Assembly: GCA_013298145.1 (NCBI GenBank)
Contig: JAAFJO010000002.1
Span: forward strand, 124,001 to 188,000
DNA: 64,000 nt
Reading direction: 5' to 3'
Source of the DNA: Betaproteobacteria bacterium
GTDB lineage: Bacteria; Pseudomonadota; Gammaproteobacteria; Burkholderiales; Casimicrobiaceae
Of the stretch, positions 38,231 to 45,170 are shown in pieces (positions within the stretch are counted from its first letter, which is position 1; each line of letters begins with the position of its first letter). A program made the translations under genes and the position numbers. Under the pieces are notes generated by a model, which searched no databases, had not been told where the DNA came from, and saw only the letters and a list, made by a program, of their open reading frames with translations.

Positions 38231-39031
38231 ATGAGCATTGTAGGAAGCCTTCGAAAACTATTCGCACCCACGCAGCAGCCCATGGGCGCGGACGCCTCGC
38301 CTCTGCCGGAGCGGGCGGGTGATCACTGGACGAATCAGTGGCTTCCCGCACGTTGCGCGCTGTGCACGGATCCGTGCATGCGCGTCGTTTGCGCGCCGTG
38401 CGAAGGCGCGCTCGTGCGAGTGCCGGAAGAATCATGCCCTCGCTGTAAGCTGCCTTCGTCGAACGCGGAGGTCTGCGGACGATGCCTGCGCTATCCACCG
38501 CGTTGGGATCGGCTCGCCACGACGTTTATGTATGAGTTCCCATTGGATCGGTTGGTGGTGCGCGCCAAACACGGGCGATATTGGGGCGTATTTGAGTGGG
38601 CGGCGGCGATCACCCACGAAGACTTTTCGTTCGCATCGTCCACGCTCATCCCTGTGCCGCCTTCGCCCGAACGTTTGCTTGAGCGCGGCTACGATCAGGC
38701 CGCCCTCTTTTCAAAAGCGTTGGGCCGGCGATTCTCTTCGCGGGTTGACGAAAGCGCCATCATTCGTATTCGCGAGACAGGCACCCAGGCCACGCGAAAC
38801 TGGGTGGATCGGCGCAAAAATGTGAAGCATGCATTCGCCGCGACTCGATCACTCGCGGGCGAAGCGGTCGTCTTGGTCGATGATGTGTTGACCACAGGCG
38901 CGACGCTCAACGAATGCGCGCGCGCCGCAATCGATGCGGGCGCATCAAGCGTGAATGCCTGCGTGATCGCCCGCGTGAATCCGCCCAGAGCGCGTTCACG
39001 AATTCAAAAATTTAATCGTGCGGTTGCCTGA
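38231..39031 (+). CDS. comF: ComF-family amidophosphoribosyltransferase-like protein
   Basis: A 266-residue protein. The N-terminal part has a zinc-ribbon-like set of cysteines (CALCTDPC, CAPC, CPRC, CGRC). The C-terminal phosphoribosyltransferase fold has the PRPP motif VVLVDDVLTTGATL. ComF homologues are needed for DNA uptake in competent bacteria; in others the role is less clear. The ATG at 38231 is preferred to a TTG at 38222. Divergent from bioC with about 20 bases between the genes. Confidence 0.88.
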   Translation: MSIVGSLRKLFAPTQQPMGADASPLPERAGDHWTNQWLPARCALCTDPCMRVVCAPCEGALVRVPEESCPRCKLPSSNAEVCGRCLRYPPRWDRLATTFMYEFPLDRLVVRAKHGRYWGVFEWAAAITHEDFSFASSTLIPVPPSPERLLERGYDQAALFSKALGRRFSSRVDESAIIRIRETGTQATRNWVDRRKNVKHAFAATRSLAGEAVVLVDDVLTTGATLNECARAAIDAGASSVNACVIARVNPPRARSRIQKFNRAVA

Positions 39032-39034
39032 TTT

Positions 39035-39224
39035 TTTTGACGCAGATTAACGCTGATTTCACGCGGATTTGCGCGGATTTCTTGCACTCGGGGAACTGCA
39101 TTCGATGCACCAAAGAACCGACGGTCACAGTTCTCCGACGTTTTCCTGAGGAAGACGAAGACAATTGCAACTGAGCCTGCGAAAAAATAATCTGCGTTCA
39201 TCTGCGAAATCTGCGTCAAAAAAG
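39035..39224. repeat. CGCAGATTAACGCGGATT-family repeat cluster, inverted
   Basis: Forward units (TGACGCAGATTAACGCTGATT, CACGCGGATTTGCGCGGATT) at 39038-39080 and reverse units (AATCTGCG, ATCTGCGAAATCTGCGTCA) at 39190-39220. It fills the comF-trmL gap. The last unit ends about 8 bases before the trmL start codon. Confidence 0.8.
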
Positions 39225-39231
39225 CCAAGTT

Positions 39232-39702
39232 GTGATCTCCGTCGTCCTCGTCAGTCCAGAAATTCCGCCGAATACGGGCAATGTGATTCGGCTTTGCGCA
39301 AACACGGGCGCTGAACTGCATCTTGTGCATCCGCTTGGGTTTCCGCTCGATGATGCGCGCATGCGCCGCGCGGGGCTTGACTACCACGAATACGCCACGA
39401 TGAAGGTTCACGATGATTGGGCCGCGTGCAGGCACGCGCTTGCGCCGCGTCGTTTGTTCGCCATCGAAACCACGGGGACGCGCTCGGTCTACGACGTGAG
39501 CTTTCGCGAAGACGATGTGATCGTCTTCGGCAGTGAAACCAAGGGCCTATCGAGCGACGTACTCGAAACGTTTGCACCGGAAAACGTGTTGCGTATTCCG
39601 ATGCGCCCGTCGAATCGCTCACTCAATTTGTCGAATTCGGTCGCTGTGACGGTGTACGAGGCGTGGCGCCAGCTACATTTCACCGGTTCGAGCGATAACT
39701 AA
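39232..39702 (+). CDS. trmL: tRNA (cytidine/uridine-34-2-prime-O)-methyltransferase
   Basis: A 156-residue SPOUT methyltransferase that modifies the wobble base of some leucine tRNAs. Signature segments are [18 protein letters not shown] near the start, [11 protein letters not shown] (motif 2) and [19 protein letters not shown] (motif 3, knot). The start is GTG; no ordinary ribosome site is visible, because the preceding bases belong to the repeat cluster (GCGTCAAAAAAGCC). Gene order after comF is typical. Confidence 0.92.
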   Translation: MISVVLVSPEIPPNTGNVIRLCANTGAELHLVHPLGFPLDDARMRRAGLDYHEYATMKVHDDWAACRHALAPRRLFAIETTGTRSVYDVSFREDDVIVFGSETKGLSSDVLETFAPENVLRIPMRPSNRSLNLSNSVAVTVYEAWRQLHFTGSSDN

Positions 39703-39712
39703 AAGCTATAGG

Positions 39713-39822
39713 ATTGTCGCCCTTTTTATTTTGGGGCTAGCGGCCCAAAAACTACGTATCAACAATTAAAAAGATAGGCGTCTAGCCCAATATAAACGGG
39801 GGCGAGCTTTTTAAAGCCAGCG
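39713..39822. other. AT-rich hairpin-forming segment after trmL
   Basis: Contains TTTTGGGGCTAGCGGCCCAA (a small palindrome) and a larger pairing of CCCTTTTTATT with AATTAAAAAG. ATAGGCG also faces CGCCTAT across the last 45 bases. It lies between convergent genes. The 12-mer TTGGGGCTAGCG is repeated inside the gene at 55.4 kb. Confidence 0.4.
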
Positions 39823-39823
39823 C

Positions 39824-40678
39824 CTATTTTACTGACCATTTCTTGACCGTTTGCCGCTGCTCGCCGAGCCCTTCGATGCCGAGTGTCATCACGTCCCCGG
39901 GCTTTAAGAACACAGGATTGGGCTTCATTCCAAGCCCCACACCGGGTGGCGTTCCCGTGGTGATGATGTCGCCGGGTTCGAGCGTCATCAATTGCGAGCA
40001 ATACGCAATCAGCGTAGCCACATCAAAAATCATCGTTTTTGTCGAACCGTTTTGCATGCGCTTGCCGTTGACGTCGAGCCACATAGCGAGCTTTTGAGGG
40101 TTTGGCACTTCATCCGCCGTAACTAGCCAGGGGCCGATCGGGCCAAAGGTGTTGAAGCCTTTGCCTTTGTCCCACGTCATGCCGCGCTCCAGTTGCCACT
40201 CGCGCTCCGACACGTCGTTCACCACGCAATAGCCCGCAACGTGTTTCAGCGCATCCTTCTTGGTGATGTAGCTCGCGCGGGTTCCGATCACCACGCCCAG
40301 CTCGCATTCCCAATCGCTCTTGACGGAACCCTTCGGCAACATCACGTCATCGTTGGGGCCGACGATGCAGCTTGTCCATTTGTTGAATACGACCGGCTCC
40401 TTCGGAATCGGTGAACCAGTCTCTGCCGCGTGATCGGCGTAGTTGAGCCCAATGGCGACAAATTTCGCTGGGCGTGCAACACATGCGCCGATCCGCGTGC
40501 TCTTTTTTACAAGCGGCAACTTGTCTGCCTTGATCTTCGCGATTTTTGCCAGCGTTTTCGCGTTTAACGTGTCCCCGTTCCAGTCGGGGACGTATTCAGC
40601 GACCGAGCGAATATTGCCGTCTTTGTCGACGATGCCAGGTTTTTCTTTGCCAACCGGGCCGTAGCGAAGCAGTTTCAT
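39824..40678 (-). CDS. Fumarylacetoacetate hydrolase-family protein, probable diketo sugar-acid hydrolase
   Basis: A 284-residue FAH-fold enzyme. Metal ligands are E124 and E126 (DWECELGVVIG) and D155 (VVNDVSERE), with NYADHAAETG before them and ITTGTPPGVGLGM after. The closest functional type I recognise is the 2,4-diketo-3-deoxy-fuconate/rhamnonate (or pentonate) hydrolase, which gives pyruvate plus a short hydroxy acid. The SDR gene 68 bases upstream on the same strand fits the preceding oxidation. Substrate is inferred. Confidence 0.85.
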   Translation of the reverse strand: MKLLRYGPVGKEKPGIVDKDGNIRSVAEYVPDWNGDTLNAKTLAKIAKIKADKLPLVKKSTRIGACVARPAKFVAIGLNYADHAAETGSPIPKEPVVFNKWTSCIVGPNDDVMLPKGSVKSDWECELGVVIGTRASYITKKDALKHVAGYCVVNDVSEREWQLERGMTWDKGKGFNTFGPIGPWLVTADEVPNPQKLAMWLDVNGKRMQNGSTKTMIFDVATLIAYCSQLMTLEPGDIITTGTPPGVGLGMKPNPVFLKPGDVMTLGIEGLGEQRQTVKKWSVK

Positions 40679-40746
40679 GAAGTTCCTTTTTTTGCAGACT
40701 AGTCGCGATAGAAAAATTTAGCGCGGAAGCGGGGGTGCGTGTCCCG

Positions 40747-41484
40747 CTAGATCGTGATGCCGCCGTCAATGGAATAGGCATTACCGGTAGCAAACGCAGC
40801 CTCATTGCTAGCGAGAAAAATAACCAGCGGCGCGATTTCTTCAGGCGTGGCAAGCCGCCCCATGGGTTGCCTCGCGATGAACATTTTGCGAGCCTCAGTG
40901 ACGTCGCCAAGCGCGGCCATACGGTCGAGCAGTGACGGCGTTTCCACGGTGCCCGGACAAATTGCGTTGCAACGAATGCCGCCCTTGACATAGTCGGCCG
41001 CGATGCTCTTCGTAATACCAATCACCGCCGCCTTAGTGGCGCCGTAAACGAAGCGATTGGGCAGGCCTTTGACGCTCGAAACCACCGATGACATATTGAT
41101 GATGGAGCCCCCGCCATTGGCCACCATGCCCGGCAACACTGCTTGAATCATCTTGAACATGGAGCGCACATTCAGCTTGAACGAAAAATCCCAATCGTCG
41201 TCCGACGTTTCCATGATCGTGCCCTGATGCACGAATCCCGCGCAGTTAAAGAGCACATTGATATTTGGGAGGGCAGCGGCCAGGCTCTTGATTTCGGCAT
41301 CGTTCAATACATCCAAGCGCATCGTTTGGATATTCGGCGTTGCTGCAAGCGATTCGAGTTGTTTCGCGTTGATATCGGTAGCAATCACCTTCGCGCCCTC
41401 TGCGGCCATCGCAATCGCGCTGGCGCGACCGATGCCTTGCCCCGCCGCAGTGACCAACGCAGTCTTTCCCTCGAGTCGATTCAT
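40747..41484 (-). CDS. SDR oxidoreductase, probable 2-keto-3-deoxy sugar-acid dehydrogenase
   Basis: A 245-residue SDR of the DHRS6/BDH2-like group: TAAGQGIG (12-19), NCAG (80-83), SS at 132-133, Y147 and K151 (YGATK), and PMGRLATPEEIAPLVIFLAS. Members of this group oxidise 2-keto-3-deoxy-L-fuconate in the diketo-hydrolase route. The FAH gene downstream strengthens that reading. Divergent from the exporter adaptor gene. Together the two genes could act on the keto-deoxy acid made at 28-29.7 kb as an alternative to the aldolase. Confidence 0.85.
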   Translation of the reverse strand: MNRLEGKTALVTAAGQGIGRASAIAMAAEGAKVIATDINAKQLESLAATPNIQTMRLDVLNDAEIKSLAAALPNINVLFNCAGFVHQGTIMETSDDDWDFSFKLNVRSMFKMIQAVLPGMVANGGGSIINMSSVVSSVKGLPNRFVYGATKAAVIGITKSIAADYVKGGIRCNAICPGTVETPSLLDRMAALGDVTEARKMFIARQPMGRLATPEEIAPLVIFLASNEAAFATGNAYSIDGGITI

Positions 41485-41631
41485 GCGAGAAACTTCCTTA
41501 AACGTAGCTTAGTTGACCTGCGTCCTTCCCGGGCGCTGGCTGCTGCTGTGGCATTCTGTGCGCCGCTTTATGAGAGCCATCATTTACCAACGCGTTGCGA
41601 AGCATAGCGCGCGCGTTTACGTGCAGAATTC

Positions 41632-42927
41632 ATGTTGCATCAATTCCGAGATTTGCCGACGCCGATGAGCGAATCGTCGCCTCCAAAAACCCCGTTGTAC
41701 CGCGAAGAAGCCTTGGCGCACCAACGAGAGCGCGCGTGGGGCGAGCTGGTCGTGCTCACCCCTCGCATCGCACGCTACATGCTGTGGGCGCTCGCCGTGT
41801 TGGCGCTTGTTTTTGTTTGGTTTTTAGTCGAAGCGGAATACACCCGAAAAGCGCGCGCATTCGCTGTGCTCAGCTTTGCCGTTGACCCGACAACCGTCGC
41901 GGCAACTGACGCAGGAACGCTCACCTCAATTGCGGTGAAAGAGGGGGAACGAATTGCGCGCGGACAGGTGATTGCCACGGTGTCGACCGAGCGTACCGTT
42001 GCCGGGGTGGCCACGTTTTCAGGCGCGGCAAGTGACGCTGAGGCGCGTCGCGCTGCCATTTCGCGGGAGAAGCGCGAGCTCGAAGCACAGCTTGCGGCAC
42101 AGTCAAGTCAGCTCACACAACGCGTACAAGCCATTGAGATGGAGCGCGCAGCGCTCGCACGCGAGATTGCCGCACAGGAAGAACGCGTGCGGCAACTGCA
42201 ATTGCAAGTAGACCGTTTCCGGCAGCTCGCCAAAGAAAAGTTTGTGTCTGAACTGCAATTGCAAACCAAGCAGGACGAGCGCGCCGAGCAAGTCGTCAAA
42301 GTTGAAACGCTAAAGCGCAGTGACGCCGCACTCGCGAGAGATCTTTCGCAGGCGCGAAGCGAGTTGCCGCTTCTTCAGAGCGCCACTCGCAGTAAGCTTG
42401 CCGCACTTGATCGGGATGCCGCAGCGCTCACTCAAAGTTCCCGCGAAGACGCATCGAGACGTGCCTACGACATCACCGCGGCCACCGATGCTGTCGTAGA
42501 GCGCATCATCGCGTCGCCCGGGCAAACTTTAGTGCAGGGCGCGCCGCTTCTGAGGATGCAGAGCGGCGATGGCGCGCTACAAAGCGATCTCTTCGTTCCC
42601 ACGCGCTCCGCTGGTTTTTTGAAGTCGGGGCAAGTCGTGCGGCTTGCCATCGATGCTTTTCCCTTCGAGCGTTACGGGCATGTTGAGGCAAGGATTGTGG
42701 AGATTGGTCGTGTCGTGTTGATCCCCGGCGAGGCGGGCGTTCCAGCCCAAGTGCGCGAACCTGCATTTCGTGTTCGCGCGACGCTCGTGACACAGGCTGT
42801 CGTTGCCTACGGACAAAACTATCCACTGCGAAATGGCCTGACTGCGCAAGCCGACATCGAGCTAGATCGCCGACCGCTATATCGCTGGATCATCGAGCCG
42901 ATTCTGCGATTGCGAGGCTCGCTATGA
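41632..42927 (+). CDS. HlyD/CvaA-type secretion adaptor
   Basis: A 431-residue membrane-fusion protein for type 1 secretion. One transmembrane helix lies at about 48-67. A long coiled coil (about 135-250, rich in E, Q, R and A) is flanked by lipoyl halves; the barrel-like C-terminal part ends in LRGSL. It links the inner-membrane exporter to an outer-membrane channel of the TolC type, which is not in the window. The stop overlaps the exporter start as ATGA, so the two are translated together. Confidence 0.92.
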   Translation: MLHQFRDLPTPMSESSPPKTPLYREEALAHQRERAWGELVVLTPRIARYMLWALAVLALVFVWFLVEAEYTRKARAFAVLSFAVDPTTVAATDAGTLTSIAVKEGERIARGQVIATVSTERTVAGVATFSGAASDAEARRAAISREKRELEAQLAAQSSQLTQRVQAIEMERAALAREIAAQEERVRQLQLQVDRFRQLAKEKFVSELQLQTKQDERAEQVVKVETLKRSDAALARDLSQARSELPLLQSATRSKLAALDRDAAALTQSSREDASRRAYDITAATDAVVERIIASPGQTLVQGAPLLRMQSGDGALQSDLFVPTRSAGFLKSGQVVRLAIDAFPFERYGHVEARIVEIGRVVLIPGEAGVPAQVREPAFRVRATLVTQAVVAYGQNYPLRNGLTAQADIELDRRPLYRWIIEPILRLRGSL

Positions 42928-45002
42928 GCGCAACCCTCGTTCGCTCGTTGCAATTTTGGCGTCGCAAAACGCCGCTTGTGATGCAGACCGAAGCGGCTGA
43001 GTGCGGCCTTGCCTGCCTCGCCATGATTGCTGGTCACCACGGGTTCGAAATTGACTTGCAATCATTGCGTCGTGACCACGCCATTACGCAAAAAGGCACA
43101 ACACTTAAATCAATCATTGAAATTGCCGATAGTTTGGCGCTCGCGGCTAGACCGCTGCGCGTGGAGCTCGCAGCGCTCAGTAAGGTTCGTTTGCCGGCCA
43201 TCGTGCATTACGATTTCAATCACTTCGTTGTATTGACAGAAGTAAGCGCCGACGCAGTGACGTTGCATGACCCAGGGCGCGGTGCGCGCACGTTGAGTTT
43301 GATTGAGTTTTCTAAGCACTTCACCGGCGTGCTGCTCGAACTCACGCCCACGTCTAGCTTTAAGAAGAAGCGCGTTACCGAATCGCTTTCAGTGTGGTCG
43401 TTTCTCAGTGGCGCTAAAGGGCTCAAGATAGCGCTCTGGCGGCTTTTTATCGCCGCGATTGTTTTTGAGGTCTTTGCCATTGCAATGCCTTGGCTCACGC
43501 AGCTAACAGTCGATGAAGTTCTCGTCTCTGCAGATCGCAGCTTGATGACGGTGCTTGCGATTGGCTTCGTTTTGATCGTCCTCATTCAAGGCTGCATCAT
43601 GGCGTTGAGAGGGTGGCTGCTCGTGCATTTGACGACGACCTTGTCGCTGCAAGTGCTTACACAATTGTTCTCACATTTGCTGCGATTACCGCTTGCATTT
43701 TTTGAGAAGCGTCACGTGGGTGATCTGCTCTCACGCTTCTCGTCAATGGATGCGATCCAGCGCACGCTGACCGCAAGCTCGGTTGAGGTGATGATTGATG
43801 GCGTGCTTGCGCTTTCAATGCTCGCCGTAATGCTGATTTACTCGCCAAAGCTCACACTGGTTGTTTTAGTGTTCGCTGCGATTTACGCGATCCTTCGCTG
43901 GGCGCTGTATCGACCACTGCGTGAAGCGCTCAATGAACAACTGGTGTTCGCCGCACTTCAGCAATCACATTTCATCGAAAGTTTGCGCGGCATGCAGGCG
44001 ATCAAGATGTATCAGGGCGAGCCTGATCGTTTGGCGCGTTGGCAAAACTCGGTTGTTGATACGTTGAATGCAACGATTCGTTCGCAAACGCTCACGTTGA
44101 TTTACAAGACATCGAATTTCATACTCTTTGGCGTCGAATCAGTCATCGTGGTTTGGTTAGGCGCGAATGAAGTGATCAGCGGCGCATTTAGCGTTGGCAT
44201 GTTGCTCGCGTTCATCGCTTACAAGCTGGTGTTCGTGACTCGCCTTGCGAACTTAATCGACAAGATCAGCGAATTTGCCTTGCTTAACTTGCATGCAGAG
44301 CGCGTCGCCGACGTAGCGCTCGCGGAGCGTGAAGATGCGGGTCATGCGCCTGCGCCTGATCTGTCGAGAGCGCGCTGGGTGATCGAAAATTTAGGTTATC
44401 GATATGGCCCACAAGACGCATTTATTTTCCGCAATGTGAGCTTCACGATTGAGCCGGGTGAAACGGTTGCGTTGTCAGGTCCGTCAGGCGTTGGCAAAAC
44501 AACGCTTGCGAAAGTCGTACTGGGACTGCTACCCGCCACGGAAGGCCGCGTGTTGATTGATGGCGTCGATATTCGCGAAATTGATCCTGTAAGCCTGCGC
44601 GGACAAATCGGCGCGGTCATGCAGGAAGACTACGTCTTCTTCGGTTCGGTCGCCGAAAACGTGAGCTTGTTCGAACCAGAGATGGATCAGGAGCGCATTC
44701 GCGACGCGCTCAAAGCAGCGGCACTGCTCGACGACATCGAGCGTATGCCAATGCGAATCGACACCCTCGTGGTGAACGCCGGAAGCGTGCTCTCTGGCGG
44801 GCAGCGGCAACGCCTGCTGCTCGCGCGAGCACTCTATCGACAACCTAAATTCCTGATGCTCGACGAAGCCACCAGCGCGCTCGACAACGAGCGCGAGGCT
44901 ACCGTCAATCAAGTCGTCAAAGACTTAGGCATCACCACGCTCATCATCGCTCACCGCGATTCAACGCTCGCGATGGCGACTAAGCGGGTGGGGTTGGGTT
45001 AA
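42924..45002 (+). CDS. C39-peptidase ABC exporter (CvaB/PCAT type)
   Basis: A 692-residue fusion of a C39 protease, a six-helix membrane domain and an ATPase. The protease triad is complete: Q21 (oxyanion), C27 in TEAAECGLACLAM, H100 in NHFVVL and D116 in LHDPGRG. The ATPase has [17 protein letters not shown] and FLMLDEATSALD. Such exporters cut a double-glycine leader and secrete the rest (colicin V type bacteriocins or signals). A matching precursor candidate is encoded just after it on the other strand. Confidence 0.94.
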   Translation: MSATLVRSLQFWRRKTPLVMQTEAAECGLACLAMIAGHHGFEIDLQSLRRDHAITQKGTTLKSIIEIADSLALAARPLRVELAALSKVRLPAIVHYDFNHFVVLTEVSADAVTLHDPGRGARTLSLIEFSKHFTGVLLELTPTSSFKKKRVTESLSVWSFLSGAKGLKIALWRLFIAAIVFEVFAIAMPWLTQLTVDEVLVSADRSLMTVLAIGFVLIVLIQGCIMALRGWLLVHLTTTLSLQVLTQLFSHLLRLPLAFFEKRHVGDLLSRFSSMDAIQRTLTASSVEVMIDGVLALSMLAVMLIYSPKLTLVVLVFAAIYAILRWALYRPLREALNEQLVFAALQQSHFIESLRGMQAIKMYQGEPDRLARWQNSVVDTLNATIRSQTLTLIYKTSNFILFGVESVIVVWLGANEVISGAFSVGMLLAFIAYKLVFVTRLANLIDKISEFALLNLHAERVADVALAEREDAGHAPAPDLSRARWVIENLGYRYGPQDAFIFRNVSFTIEPGETVALSGPSGVGKTTLAKVVLGLLPATEGRVLIDGVDIREIDPVSLRGQIGAVMQEDYVFFGSVAENVSLFEPEMDQERIRDALKAAALLDDIERMPMRIDTLVVNAGSVLSGGQRQRLLLARALYRQPKFLMLDEATSALDNEREATVNQVVKDLGITTLIIAHRDSTLAMATKRVGLG

Positions 45003-45127
45003 CTACCGACAACAGCGATTTCACCGCCGCCAACAAGAACGATTTCGATATCCGCCAAGTCGCGCAGAAGGTTGTCCTCGAGGATGAAGTCAGTAGCGAT
45101 CGAATTGGAGAGAGCGTTTGCGTTCAT
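44999..45127 (-). CDS. Candidate double-glycine peptide precursor, 42 residues
   Basis: A short ORF in the 168-base gap after the exporter, on the opposite strand. The C-terminus is DIEIVLVGGGEIAVVGS. If cleavage follows G35, the leader shows L at -12, E at -8, I at -7, V at -4 and GG at -2/-1, the C39 leader consensus. The released peptide would be EIAVVGS, seven residues. The ATG at 45125-45127 has GGA 8 bases upstream; an in-frame ATG at 45205 is less likely. The stop overlaps the exporter stop. Proof of expression is lacking, and chance is possible for such a short frame. Confidence 0.55.
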   Translation of the reverse strand: MNANALSNSIATDFILEDNLLRDLADIEIVLVGGGEIAVVGS

Positions 45128-45170
45128 GATCGTGATCCGGTAGGTGATTTGTTTGAAGGATTCGTTTAAA

